The position numbers were made by a program, and so were the translations under genes. This document shows, piece after piece, positions 8,331 to 16,095 of a DNA stretch of 17,957 bases. Each line of letters opens with the position of its first letter. Position 1 is the first letter of the stretch. The DNA is taken from positions 1 to 17,957 of the forward strand of contig CALGIR010000224.1 of the NCBI GenBank assembly GCA_937915475.1. Direction: 5' to 3'. The DNA comes from an uncultured Bacteroidales bacterium. Its GTDB lineage: Bacteria > Bacteroidota > Bacteroidia > Bacteroidales > Tenuifilaceae. The notes beneath the pieces are model-generated. The model saw only the letters and a list, made by a program, of their open reading frames with translations. It did no database searches and was not told the origin of the DNA.

Positions 8331-8958
8331 TTAGCTCGTTGAAATTATGTGGGAGTATCTTCGATGCTAATCCAACTGCAATTCCTTCAACCCCTTGCGC
8401 CAATAACAGAGGAAACTTAATTGGAAGAGTTATGGGTTCTTGGTTCCGGCCATCGTAGCTAAGTATCCATTCTGTTGTTTTGGGATTAAAAACCACGTCG
8501 GTGGCAAATTTCGAGAGTCTTGCCTCAATGTAACGTGGTGCAGCAGAACCATCACCGGTGAGGATGTTCCCCCAGTTTCCCTGCATATCGATTAGCAAAT
8601 CTTTTTGTCCCAGCTGTACCAAAGCATCGCCAATGGATGCATCACCGTGGGGATGATACTGCATGGTGAACCCAATAATGTTGGCTACCTTATTGTATCG
8701 CCCATCATCGAGCCGTTTCATGGCGTGGAGTATGCGGCGTTGAACGGGTTTTAGCCCATCCTCCAAATAGGGTACTGCCCTCTCTAGTATCACGTATGAT
8801 GCGTAATCGAGGAACCACTCCTTGTACATTCCCGATACGTGCACTCTTTTAGTTCCTTCGCCAGTGAGTTTGGCTATGCGGCTATGCTCAGCGGGCGAAG
8901 TTTTTTTAGAACCTTTGCCATTCAGTAAGTCTTCCGCTTCAAAATCGTCGAATTGCAT
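8257..8958 (-). CDS. parC: topoisomerase IV subunit A, N-terminal part with catalytic tyrosine (ends at UGA in a 40-nt insertion)
   Basis: This frame encodes residues 1-233 of ParC, the DNA breakage-reunion subunit that with ParE decatenates replicated chromosomes using ATP. The winged-helix segment has the quinolone-region motif HPHGDASIGDAL (about 102-113) and the catalytic Tyr143 in APRYIEARL. It ends at FPTGGY followed by TGA, where homologues continue without a break. Alone it lacks most of the breakage-reunion domain, the gate and the C-terminal domain, so it should not be active unless the downstream frame is joined. The start ATG lies 28 bases after the parE stop, as expected for a parE-parC operon. 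It should be read together with the downstream frame. Confidence 0.88.
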   Translation of the reverse strand: MQFDDFEAEDLLNGKGSKKTSPAEHSRIAKLTGEGTKRVHVSGMYKEWFLDYASYVILERAVPYLEDGLKPVQRRILHAMKRLDDGRYNKVANIIGFTMQYHPHGDASIGDALVQLGQKDLLIDMQGNWGNILTGDGSAAPRYIEARLSKFATDVVFNPKTTEWILSYDGRNQEPITLPIKFPLLLAQGVEGIAVGLASKILPHNFNELIDAAILHLKGKDFEIYPDFPTGGY

Positions 8959-8986
8959 TGTATGTATTGCTTGCTAATAATTAGTG

Positions 8987-10894
8987 TTAAGCTAAAGCCT
9001 CTTCCTCTTTTTCCAATTTTGATTTCTCGGTTCTTTTGGCTTCAGTATCAATTGTTTCTTCAAGTAAATCGCCCTCAACCTTTAGGTTTTCAATGATAAA
9101 CTCTTGCCTCTCGGGAGTGTTTTTACCCATATAAAACAAGAGTAATTCGGCAATCTGGTCGTTGCTTGAGATACGAACAGGGTCAAGCCTAATTTCCTCG
9201 CCTATAAAAGCCTTAAACTCGTCGGGAGAGATTTCACCCAAGCCCTTAAATCGGGTTATCTCTGCAGTGCTTCCAAGATCCTTGAGCGCTTTATCCTTTT
9301 CGTCAATACTATAGCAGTATTTTGTTGTTTTTTTGTTTCTCACCCTAAAAAGCGGAGTTTGTAGTATAAAAAGATGCTCTTGCCGGATAAGGTCCGGGAA
9401 GAACTGGAGAAAGAAGGTAATCAGCAGTAAGCGGATGTGCATTCCGTCAACGTCGGCATCAGTGGCAATTACCACTTTGTTGTAACGGATATTCTCAATA
9501 TCCTCTTCAATATTAAGTGCAGACTGAAGCAGGTTGAACTCCTCATTCTCATAAACCACTTTTTTTGTTAACCCGTAGCAGTTTAGCGGTTTTCCTCTAA
9601 GCGAGAAAACGGCCTGCGTGCTAACGTCTCGGCTTTTGGTGATAGAGCCACTAGCTGAATCCCCCTCGGTGATAAATAGGGTTGTTTCAATGTTTCGCTC
9701 ATCCTTGTCGCCATAGTGAATTCGGCAATCGCGCAGTTTCTTATTGTGTAGGTTTGCCTTTTTGGCCCGTTCGCGGGCCAATTTTTGGATACCCGAAATG
9801 GCTTTACGTTCCTTTTCCGAGTCGAGTATCTTATTTAGAATGGCATCAGCTGCATCAGGGTTTTTATGAAGATAGTTGTCAAATGAATTTTTAATAAAAT
9901 CGCTAATAAACTGACGTACTGATGGACCATTGGGTCCCATATCCCTACTGCCCAACTTTGTTTTGGTTTGGCTCTCGAAAACAGGTTCTTCAACCCTTAT
10001 GCTTATGGCAGCAATTATGGATGTGCGAATATCGGATGCATCAAAATCCTTCTTGTAGAAATCGCGAATTGTTCTAACAAAAGCTTCGCGAAATGCAGCC
10101 AGATGTGTTCCGCCTTGGGTAGTATGCTGTCCGTTAACAAAGGCATAGTAGTCTTCTCCGTAACCACTTCCGTGAGTGATTGCAAGTTCTATGTCTGGCC
10201 CTTTAAGATGGATAGGAGGGTAAAGTTCTTTACCTGATAGTTGTTCGTTTAAGAGGTCCAGAAGACCGTTTTTAGAAGTAAAGGAAACTCCATTGTATTT
10301 AATTGTCAAACCCGTGTTCAGATAGGTATAGTTGCGTACCATGGATTCGATGTACTCATTCTGGTAATCGAATTTCCCGAAAAGAGTTTCATCTGGTGTG
10401 AATTCAACTAGTGTACCGTTTTTCTCTCCAGGGCTATCAATGTTTTGCTGATTAACTACATTGCCACCCGTAAATTCAACAAGTTTCGATTTGCCCTCGC
10501 GGAAACTTTGTATGCGAAACATTGTGGATAATGCATTAACAGCCTTGATACCTACTCCATTAAGTCCTACGGATTTTTTAAAAACCTTTGAGTCATACTT
10601 GGCTCCGGTGTTCATTTTCGATGAGGCATCAACCAGCTTACCAAGGGGAATTCCACGACCGTAGTCGCGGACTAAAACGTGTGATTCGGATATGTTTAGG
10701 TCAATGATTCTTCCATTTCCCATCATAAACTCGTCAACCGAGTTGTCGAATACCTCCTTTAAAAGTACGTAAATGCCATCATCGGGCTGTGAGCCATCGC
10801 CAAGTTTGCCCACATACATACCAGGGCGCAAGCGTATGTGCTCGTTCCACTCCAGTGTTCTAATGCTATCTTCAGAATATGTTCCGTCCATCAT
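8987..10894 (-). CDS. parE: DNA topoisomerase IV subunit B
   Basis: This 635-residue protein, of usual length for ParE, is the ATPase subunit that drives strand passage with ParC. The N-terminal GHKL ATPase domain has KEVFDNSVDE (Glu47, Asn51), DYGRGIP (77-83) and GLNGVG (110-115), and the transducer domain has QTKTKL (309-314). The TOPRIM domain shows EGDSASG (410-416) and DADVDG (479-484), the metal-binding acidic cluster. It is shorter than typical GyrB and lies directly before parC, which favours topoisomerase IV over gyrase. A second ATG one codon in is an alternative start. A good TAnnTTTG box lies 23 bases upstream. Confidence 0.95.
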   Translation of the reverse strand: MMDGTYSEDSIRTLEWNEHIRLRPGMYVGKLGDGSQPDDGIYVLLKEVFDNSVDEFMMGNGRIIDLNISESHVLVRDYGRGIPLGKLVDASSKMNTGAKYDSKVFKKSVGLNGVGIKAVNALSTMFRIQSFREGKSKLVEFTGGNVVNQQNIDSPGEKNGTLVEFTPDETLFGKFDYQNEYIESMVRNYTYLNTGLTIKYNGVSFTSKNGLLDLLNEQLSGKELYPPIHLKGPDIELAITHGSGYGEDYYAFVNGQHTTQGGTHLAAFREAFVRTIRDFYKKDFDASDIRTSIIAAISIRVEEPVFESQTKTKLGSRDMGPNGPSVRQFISDFIKNSFDNYLHKNPDAADAILNKILDSEKERKAISGIQKLARERAKKANLHNKKLRDCRIHYGDKDERNIETTLFITEGDSASGSITKSRDVSTQAVFSLRGKPLNCYGLTKKVVYENEEFNLLQSALNIEEDIENIRYNKVVIATDADVDGMHIRLLLITFFLQFFPDLIRQEHLFILQTPLFRVRNKKTTKYCYSIDEKDKALKDLGSTAEITRFKGLGEISPDEFKAFIGEEIRLDPVRISSNDQIAELLLFYMGKNTPERQEFIIENLKVEGDLLEETIDTEAKRTEKSKLEKEEEALA

Positions 10895-10916
10895 ATATTA
10901 TCTCTCAATTAACGTA

Positions 10917-10924
10917 CAAAAATA
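10917..10924 (-). promoter_or_regulatory. candidate -7 box for parE-parC
   Basis: On the minus strand the sequence is TATTTTTG, a full match to the Bacteroidota -7 consensus TAnnTTTG, placed 22 bases before the parE ATG. I see no convincing TTTG at the -33 position, so the assignment rests on one element and its position. It implies a short leader. Confidence 0.45.
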
Positions 10925-11221
10925 GAAAATTAAACCAGCCTAACGAAAATTGTTTATCAACACGTAATGAACAGCATGTGCTGGATGGCAGTTTCTAATA
11001 AGCTGATAAAAAAAGGGTTAAATGGGTAGCCTTTCTCAAAAATAAATAGGCTAACGTTTTAGGGTTATATAAATTTTATTGAGAATTAACTTAGCACTTT
11101 AAATCAAAAGATACAAGAAAAGGTAATGAAAAATTATAATAGGCTCAATTCTGTTAACTAAGCAATATCGATTACTGATATAATACATTGCATTGTCGCA
11201 GAGCCAGCTTACCTTCTCGTT
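10925..11221. other. intergenic region between the Crp/Fnr-type gene and parE, no gene seen
   Basis: About 300 AT-rich bases without a credible reading frame. Two short inverted repeats are visible: CAGCA/TGCTG at 10973-10984 and TAGCCT/AGGCTA at 11027-11053 with a 15-nt loop. On the minus strand a weak AAAGG/CCTTT hairpin (11012-11034) is followed by a T-run and could end transcription from the regulator gene, though it lies about 190 bases past its stop. I see no RNA gene. Confidence 0.4.
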
Positions 11222-11887
11222 TTATCCATATGCGGCTATTTTCTCAAGTCTGTTTAAATCGATAATCTCAATAGTTTTACCCGACACCTTTATTATTCCT
11301 TGTTCCTGTAACGACGATAAGCAGGTAATTACGCTCTCCTTCGAGTAGCCCACCGTATCGGCAAATTCAATTCGATTAAAGGGTAACTGAAACGTTTTGC
11401 TTTTAAAAACTATGGATAACTCTAACAAAATGGTGCATATTGCCCCATCAGCATTTTTGTGATTAAGTTGAATGAGTTCCGTTACAATCATGTTTGTTGT
11501 TAGCGACATTTCGTGAACAACGTGTACAGCGAATTTTCCATTTGTTCTAATTGCTTCCTCAAATAATGAGCGGTCAATCATCCTAACAGTTGAAGGGGTG
11601 ATGGCAATAGCCGAGAAGTCGAACTTTTTTTTCACAAAAGCACACATTAAACCAATAAAAGAGTTGTCGGCAATTATTTTAAAGGTGGTTGTGCGCTTGT
11701 TGTTGGTTGATGTTAGTTTTACCATACCCTTTTCCAGAAATGGAATCTGTTTGGGCGCAATACCTTGTTTTATGATAGTCTCTCCTTTATTATAATCTAC
11801 TACTGTTGAGTTAGATAGTATTTGAGTTCGATTATGTTCATCGAGAAAAGAATACCAGCTATTTTCGTCGAAATCCTTGTTAATCAT
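11222..11887 (-). CDS. Crp/Fnr-family transcriptional regulator
   Basis: This 221-residue cytoplasmic regulator has an N-terminal cyclic-nucleotide-binding-like beta roll (about 20-120; for example KGETIIKQG and PFLEKGMVKL), a long dimerisation helix, and a C-terminal winged helix-turn-helix. The recognition segment is FADTVGYSKESVITCLSSL, the usual position and pattern for the family. There is no cysteine cluster like that of oxygen-sensing FNR, so an iron-sulfur sensor is unlikely; the effector cannot be named. It is divergently transcribed from an OsmC-family gene, and a perfect 9-bp-arm inverted repeat lies between them. It may therefore control osmC, itself, or both. Confidence 0.88.
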   Translation of the reverse strand: MINKDFDENSWYSFLDEHNRTQILSNSTVVDYNKGETIIKQGIAPKQIPFLEKGMVKLTSTNNKRTTTFKIIADNSFIGLMCAFVKKKFDFSAIAITPSTVRMIDRSLFEEAIRTNGKFAVHVVHEMSLTTNMIVTELIQLNHKNADGAICTILLELSIVFKSKTFQLPFNRIEFADTVGYSKESVITCLSSLQEQGIIKVSGKTIEIIDLNRLEKIAAYG

Positions 11888-11910
11888 TTTCTGTTGTGTT
11901 TTAAAAGAAG

Positions 11911-11942
11911 CAATATTACGCTTTTTAGGATTAAAAACTCAA
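11911..11942 (-). promoter_or_regulatory. candidate promoter of the Crp/Fnr-type gene
   Basis: On the minus strand TTG (11942-11940) is followed after 21 bases by TAATATTG (11918-11911), one mismatch from TAnnTTTG. Spacing suits the Bacteroidota -33/-7 pattern and the box lies 23 bases before the start codon. The match is imperfect. Confidence 0.35.
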
Positions 11943-11978
11943 GTTTTTACCATGAGATTGTGCATCGCCATTTGCTTT

Positions 11979-11998
11979 ACTGTTATTTTAATAACAGT
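11979..11998. promoter_or_regulatory. inverted-repeat operator candidate
   Basis: ACTGTTATTTTAATAACAGT has two perfect 9-bp arms around a TT centre. It lies between the divergent regulator and OsmC-family genes and abuts the TACTTTTG box of the latter. Symmetry, size and location fit a dimeric Crp/Fnr-type regulator. Overlap with the -33/-7 spacer would favour repression of the + strand gene if the promoter call is right. That the neighbouring regulator binds here is inference. Confidence 0.55.
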
Positions 11999-12006
11999 TA
12001 CTTTTG
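11999..12006 (+). promoter_or_regulatory. candidate -7 box of the OsmC-family gene
   Basis: TACTTTTG matches TAnnTTTG exactly and lies 44 bases before the ATG. A TTTG at 11971-11974 could be the -33 element, but the 24-base spacer is longer than usual. Confidence 0.5.
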
Positions 12007-12050
12007 TGGTGTAAGATAAGTAATAGTAACTAACTAAAAACAATATAGCT

Positions 12051-12500
12051 ATGTCAGACTTGAAGTTTAGGATTAAAGCCCAAAGGGCTAGCGATGCAAA
12101 AACTATAGTTAAAGCACGCAACTTTGAAATTATTGTTGATGAACCTCAGAGTTTGGGTGGTACCGATTTGGCTCCCAATCCTGTTGAGTATGTTTTGGCC
12201 GCTCTAGCTGGTTGCCTTAACGTAACCGGAAGTTTAATTGCTAAGGAGATGGGGTTTGAACTAAAGGACTTGCAAATTGAAATAAGTGGCAACCTGAATC
12301 CTGCAAGACTTTTTGGTAAGACCGAAGTTGAAAGGGCAGGTTACAATAGTATTGAGGTAAAAATGATACCAGTTTGCGATGCCGATGAGGTAACCCTTAA
12401 CGAGTGGCTCCGTAAAGTAGAGTCGCGTTGCCCAGTTAGCGATAATATAATGAATTCTACTCCTTTAAAGGTGGGGCTTAAACTTTTACAAGTTGCCTAG
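12051..12500 (+). CDS. OsmC/Ohr-family protein, probable thiol peroxidase
   Basis: The 149-residue protein has the OsmC-family layout with two conserved cysteines: Cys55 in ALAGCLNVT and Cys127 in ESRCPVSDN. The family reduces organic hydroperoxides through this cysteine pair in the cytoplasm; some members have other or unknown roles. Also typical are GGTDLAPNPVEYVLAAL before the first cysteine and the C-terminal conserved asparagine region. It is monocistronic, with its own promoter candidate upstream and a strong terminator right after the stop. The divergent Crp/Fnr-type regulator and shared palindrome suggest stress-responsive control, which is inferred. I do not assign OsmC versus Ohr. 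Confidence 0.9.
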   Translation: MSDLKFRIKAQRASDAKTIVKARNFEIIVDEPQSLGGTDLAPNPVEYVLAALAGCLNVTGSLIAKEMGFELKDLQIEISGNLNPARLFGKTEVERAGYNSIEVKMIPVCDADEVTLNEWLRKVESRCPVSDNIMNSTPLKVGLKLLQVA

Positions 12501-12510
12501 TAAAGAGATT

Positions 12511-12548
12511 AAAAGAGCCCGATAAGCACAGCTTATCGGGCTCTTTTT
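12511..12548 (+). terminator. intrinsic terminator of the OsmC-family gene
   Basis: A perfect hairpin with GAGCCCGATAAGC and GCTTATCGGGCTC as arms and an ACA loop is flanked by AAAA and TTTTT, so it could work in either direction. It starts 10 bases after the stop codon. Confidence 0.95.
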
Positions 12549-13048
12549 GTTTGTATGTTGGCCATGGTAATGAGCTGGCAGGATGCAAGTTCCTGCATGT
12601 GCCAAGTTGATAGGTAATATTAAGGATTGGTAGGGGTGTCCAGAGCGATTTGGAATCTGAAAGAACCCATCAGCAAAATTGACGTATTGACGAAAAGAAT
12701 TGAAGCAAAGCGTAAATCGCCGATACCTAATAAAAATAGTCACTTTCATCGGCAAATCTAATATTAAGGCCGAATTGAGAGGGGTAACCGAGCCATGAAG
12801 AACGCTCAAATATCAACCCAAACCTCATACGGTAAATTAGGCAATATGCAAGGAAAGTTTTTCATCTTATCCCGAGACGTCTCACCACCTGTTGCAGAAG
12901 CGACAAACCGAGTGACAACAATCGGCGAAAGGTCCACAAAGGTAAGCTTGGGGAGTCAACAGGGGTCGTCATAGTAGCAGAGTTCGTGTAGCTCAAGGCA
13001 AAGGACTGAATTGGTTAACCCAAGGAGGAGTCAGTAGAATTTTTGTTT

Positions 13049-13564
13049 ATGGAGCATCGGCAAGTTATCGCACAAGTATTAAATTCAACTTATAAGCGGG
13101 TGTTTTCCGAGTGCAGTTACGGATATCGACCAAGACGAAGTGCCCAAAAGGCATTACGGCGGGCAACCTAATATGTAACAGAAGGAAGAGAAGTAGTAGT
13201 TGTTATGGATATGTAAACTTTCTTCGATGAAGTCAACCACAACCCTTTAATGTACGAATTGTCAATGAAAAAAGGAGATAAAATCCTGCTAAGATTGATT
13301 AGGAAATACGTACATAGCGGTATTTTATTAGGAGGTTTACAATCCCAACGCGCTAAAGGAACACCGTAAAGAAGTCCGCTATCTCCTTTATTTTCCAGTA
13401 TTTTTTCTAGCCGAATTGGATAAAGAACTCTATTCGAAAGATTGCAAAACAGAGCGATTAGTTTAGATCAGGTTATCTCAGAATTAAATCCAAAGCTAAG
13501 AGGTTGGTTTGAATAGTGGGAAATTAGGATGTTTCAGGATAAAAATTTAATTAAGCGAGGTTAA
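13049..13564 (+). pseudogene. group II intron reverse transcriptase/maturase, fragmentary relic
   Basis: One frame reads through a recognisable RT with five internal stops. It contains FSECSYGYRPRRSAQKALRRA, then VVVVMDM-stop-TFFDEVNHNPLM (RT motif with the first catalytic Asp), LLRLIRKYVHSGIL, and GTP-stop-RSPLSP where intact proteins have GTPQGGPLSP. A shift near 13405 moves to FLAELDKEL in another frame. The catalytic YADD region is absent: the sequence jumps directly to a maturase X-domain piece, ISELNPKLRGWF, near 13475-13518. Several stops fit CAA/GAA-to-TAA changes. The protein is clearly non-functional. A short frame at 12795-12974 upstream (MKNAQISTQT) may be the former N-terminal part, but I do not recognise it. 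Confidence 0.85.
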
Positions 13565-13596
13565 ACCGTTACGTGTGAGAGCATGCGTGGTGGTGT
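13563..13596 (+). ncRNA. group II intron domain V
   Basis: The segment folds exactly like domain V: a 9-bp lower helix (AAACCGTTA with TGGTGGTGT, several G-U pairs and one A-G mismatch), a 2-nt bulge CG on the 3' side, a 5-bp upper helix CGTGT/GCATG, and a GAGA tetraloop, 34 nt in total. The catalytic triad position reads AAC where AGC is usual, a likely inactivating change. Confidence 0.75.
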
Positions 13597-13710
13597 GAGA
13601 CGTTGAGGGAGTAATCTCCCAGCCTACTCGATGGCTTATTCATTGTTCATGTAGATTACTTCTTTTAAAGCCAGTAAGGTTATCGTAGCCGATGTTTCAT
13701 AAAAAAGCGG

Positions 13711-13718
13711 TAGTTTTG
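13711..13718 (+). promoter_or_regulatory. candidate -7 box for mnmH
   Basis: TAGTTTTG matches TAnnTTTG. It lies so close to the in-frame TTG at 13723 that transcription would start at or after that codon, which supports the later GTG at 13753 as the true start. No clear -33 element is seen. Confidence 0.45.
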
Positions 13719-13752
13719 TAGGTTGTACTTTTTAAATATCAAACTTGTTTTT

Positions 13753-14772
13753 GTGAAATCCATTGAACCCAACGAACTGCTAAATCATCTGGAGGATAAT
13801 CCTCTTGTTGACGTGAGAACACCAGCCGAATTTGCTGCTGGTCACATACCTGGAGCCATAAATATCCCTTTGTTTTCAAATGAAGAAAGGGCAGAGGTTG
13901 GCACCTTGTACAAGCAGGTTAGCCGGCATGATGCCATGCTTTGTGCACTCGATATAGTAGGGCCAAAGATGTCCGGGTTTGTGAAATTGGCTAGCGAACT
14001 ATCCTTTAAAGATTACATCATTGTACATTGCTGGCGTGGCGGTATGCGTTCATCGACGTTTGCATGGTTACTGAATACTGCGGGAATTAATGCGGTTACA
14101 GTTAAAGATGGGTATAAAGGGTTTAGGAGATATAGTGCATCATATCTAAATAAGGATTGGAAATACAAGGTGCTTACTGCATGCACAGGAAGTGGGAAAA
14201 CTGAACTCCTTTGGAGTATAAAAGATTTAGGTGAGCAGATTGTTGATTTAGAGGAGCTTGCTAACCATAAAGGTTCTGTATTTGGTGGACTAGGCCATAT
14301 TGCTCAACCCACAACAGAGCAGTTTGAGAACAACCTGTTCTGGACTATGAAGGATTTTGACATAAATAAAACGGTTTGGCTTGAAGATGAGTCAAAGTGC
14401 ATTGGTCATGTTTTTATTCCGCAAGAATTTTATAGCAAAATGCACTTTAGCCCGCTAGTAAAGATTGGAATACCGTTTGAAGAGCGCGTAGCCCGATTGG
14501 TAAATGAGTATGCCCAGTTCAGTAATGAAGAGCTGGCCTACGGCATCAGTAAAATCACTAAAAGGCTAGGTGGCGATAATGCTAAGAATGCCCTTGCTGC
14601 GCTTGAAAAGGGTAATTATGGCGAGGTTGCTCGCATTCTTTTATGGTATTACGATAAGGCTTACACCCGAAGCGTTGAGGAAAGACGAAAGTTGATTGAA
14701 TATGAAAAAGAGTTTTCGTCGTTCAATACCAATATAATAGTTAGGGATATATTAACTGTTCTTAATGGATAG
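13753..14772 (+). CDS. mnmH: tRNA 2-selenouridine synthase
   Basis: I choose the GTG at 13753 (339 residues, MKSIEPNELL) because this aligns with the family N-terminus and lies downstream of the promoter box; a TTG at 13723 adds 10 residues. The enzyme (also SelU/YbbB) replaces sulfur with selenium at the wobble 2-thiouridine of tRNAs for Lys, Glu and Gln, using selenophosphate. An N-terminal rhodanese domain contains VDVRTPAEFAAGHIPGA and the catalytic Cys93 in HCWRGGMRSS. A P-loop domain follows with TGSGKTELL (Walker A, about 145-153) and KGSVFGGLGH. Length and motif order are normal. It implies that the organism makes selenophosphate (selD), which is not in this window. Confidence 0.93.
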   Translation: MKSIEPNELLNHLEDNPLVDVRTPAEFAAGHIPGAINIPLFSNEERAEVGTLYKQVSRHDAMLCALDIVGPKMSGFVKLASELSFKDYIIVHCWRGGMRSSTFAWLLNTAGINAVTVKDGYKGFRRYSASYLNKDWKYKVLTACTGSGKTELLWSIKDLGEQIVDLEELANHKGSVFGGLGHIAQPTTEQFENNLFWTMKDFDINKTVWLEDESKCIGHVFIPQEFYSKMHFSPLVKIGIPFEERVARLVNEYAQFSNEELAYGISKITKRLGGDNAKNALAALEKGNYGEVARILLWYYDKAYTRSVEERRKLIEYEKEFSSFNTNIIVRDILTVLNG

Positions 14773-14801
14773 TATCCATACAAATTTAGAATCGTTTTTT
14801 T
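14765..14801 (+). terminator. weak terminator candidate after mnmH
   Basis: ATGGAT/ATCCAT arms with an AGT loop form a small hairpin that includes the mnmH stop codon; a run of seven T starts 14 bases later. The gap between stem and T-run makes this non-canonical. Confidence 0.25.
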
Positions 14802-15136
14802 ATTTATTTATAAGGTTGATTATTTCCTTCTCAAAAAGATTAATCTCCCTTTCAGCCTTTTGCTCAATGTAAGCAACCTCACTATATCAAAAAAGAAATT
14901 AAAGAATGGAATTAGCTAGGCTATATTTGAACAAGTTGTTTATGATAGGATTTAATAGATATATGCCTAAAATTTAATTATGCTCAATGGTTTAATCTCT
15001 GTACTTTGTGCAGTGGTGTTACAATCATATATTTAATTGCCAATATAACATTAAGCTTATCTTTATGTTAGTTTATATCTTTGGTGTTAATCAAAAATGT
15101 TGTTAATTTTATACCGAAAAATCCAACTATAAAAAC
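14802..15136. other. AT-rich intergenic region before the ABC transporter genes
   Basis: No intact gene is seen. On the minus strand 14800-14886 reads YSEVAYIEQKAEREINLFEK and a few more residues to a stop, directly preceded by TGA. It resembles the charged C-terminal helix of a longer protein, perhaps a type I restriction specificity subunit, but it is too short to identify. The rest is AT-rich leader and promoter sequence of the downstream operon. Confidence 0.35.
15076..15083 (+). promoter_or_regulatory. candidate -7 box of the ABC transporter operon
   Basis: TATCTTTG matches TAnnTTTG exactly, 53 bases before the ATG of the ATPase gene. I find no good -33 element at the usual distance. 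Confidence 0.45.
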
Positions 15137-16072
15137 ATGAACATTCTAACTACAAGTAATATTGAAAAGCGTTTTACCAACCACTTGGCGCTTGACGATG
15201 TGAGTATTTCAGTGCCCAAAGGGAGTATTTATGGGTTACTTGGACCCAATGGTGCTGGCAAAACAACCCTCATTCGTATTATCAATCAGATTACTGCAGC
15301 AGACAAGGGGCAGATTGAGTTTGATGGTCGACCCATTAAATCGGACGACATTTACAATATAGGTTACCTGCCCGAAGAGCGTGGTTTGTATAAAAAGATG
15401 AAGGTTGGTGAGCAGGCCTTATACCTGGCTCGTTTAAAGGGCCTTAGCCGCTCAGAGGCACTTAAGCGACTTAAGTACTGGTTTGAGAAATTTGAGATTG
15501 AGGGATGGTGGGACAAGAAGGTTGAGGAACTCTCGAAAGGTATGGCACAAAAAATTCAGTTTGTGGTTACCATTATTCATGAACCAAAGTTGCTAATATT
15601 CGATGAGCCATTCAGCGGATTTGACCCTATTAATGCCAATATCATTAAAAACGAAATTCTTCAACTCCGAAAGAACGGTGCAACCATTATTTTTTCAACC
15701 CATAATATGGGAAGCGTTGAGGAGATGTGTGACCATATAACGTTGATTAATAAGGCAAAAAACATTCTTAGTGGTCATATTGATAAGGTTAGACTCGATT
15801 ATGGGAGCAACTTATTTGAGTTAGCCATTAAGGGCGACATTCAAAAAGTTACCGGTAGCCTTGATAGCAACTATGAGATTGTTAGCCATAAGGAAGATGC
15901 AGGCGTAGTAAAAGCGCAGATAAAAGTCCATAAGTTCTCGGACGATAATCGATTGCTAAAGCAGATAATACCCGTGGCCGAGATCGTTGGCTTTAAACAG
16001 GTTGTTCCCAGTGTGAACGATATCTTTATCCAGGTAGTTCAGGAGTACAATAAAACCCATGGCCTTAAGTAA
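15137..16072 (+). CDS. ABC transporter ATP-binding protein (NatA/ABC-2 exporter type)
   Basis: The 311-residue ATPase has a complete nucleotide-binding domain: Walker A GPNGAGKTT (36-44), a signature LSKGMAQK (132-139) with Lys-Gly-Met in place of the common Gly-Gly-Gln, Walker B LLIFDEPFSGFD (about 152-163, Asp156/Glu157), and the switch His189 in STHNM. A C-terminal extension of about 90 residues resembles the domain found in NatA-like exporters. It energises export together with the ABC-2 permease encoded 23 bases downstream. Homologous pairs move sodium ions, drugs or other substrates; the substrate here cannot be told. It acts on the cytoplasmic face of the inner membrane. Confidence 0.93.
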   Translation: MNILTTSNIEKRFTNHLALDDVSISVPKGSIYGLLGPNGAGKTTLIRIINQITAADKGQIEFDGRPIKSDDIYNIGYLPEERGLYKKMKVGEQALYLARLKGLSRSEALKRLKYWFEKFEIEGWWDKKVEELSKGMAQKIQFVVTIIHEPKLLIFDEPFSGFDPINANIIKNEILQLRKNGATIIFSTHNMGSVEEMCDHITLINKAKNILSGHIDKVRLDYGSNLFELAIKGDIQKVTGSLDSNYEIVSHKEDAGVVKAQIKVHKFSDDNRLLKQIIPVAEIVGFKQVVPSVNDIFIQVVQEYNKTHGLK

Positions 16073-16095
16073 CCTATAAAGGAAAAAACTGTGTT

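Larger units (their letters stand above)
12599..13632 (+). mobile_element. decayed group II intron remnant
   Basis: The 3' end is clear: a 34-nt domain V fold at 13563-13596, a domain VI hairpin (GGGAG/CTCCC, 13607-13620), and the end CCTACTCGAT with a candidate branch A at 13626. The inside holds a broken group II-type reverse transcriptase. The 5' boundary is less sure. GTGCC at 12599 followed by GATAGG resembles a degraded GUGYG intron start, and a GCAGGA/TCCTGC hairpin (12578-12596) lies just before it. The element sits shortly after the osmC terminator, a location favoured by IIC-type introns that insert next to hairpins. It is about 1 kb, against roughly 2-2.5 kb for intact introns, so a large internal part is gone. 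It cannot be mobile by itself. Confidence 0.75.

Noticed and set aside
8987..10894. GyrB instead of ParE
   Set aside because: The length of 635 residues and the direct pairing with a ParC-like gene with a long acidic tail favour topoisomerase IV.
11939..12121. Hydrophobic minus-strand frame of 60 residues
   Set aside because: It overlaps the OsmC-family gene and the promoter region; it looks like a chance frame.
12571..12603. CRISPR or tandem repeat near the hairpin after osmC
   Set aside because: It is a single hairpin (GCAGGA/TCCTGC) without repeated units.
12795..12974. Short frame starting MKNAQISTQT
   Set aside because: It lies inside the decayed intron, ends in two stops, and matches no domain I know; it is treated as part of the relic and not as a separate gene.
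14800..14886. Minus-strand tail EVAYIEQKAEREINLFEK as a restriction specificity subunit remnant
   Set aside because: Only about 28 codons long, preceded by a stop, and charged helices like this are common; not enough to call a gene.
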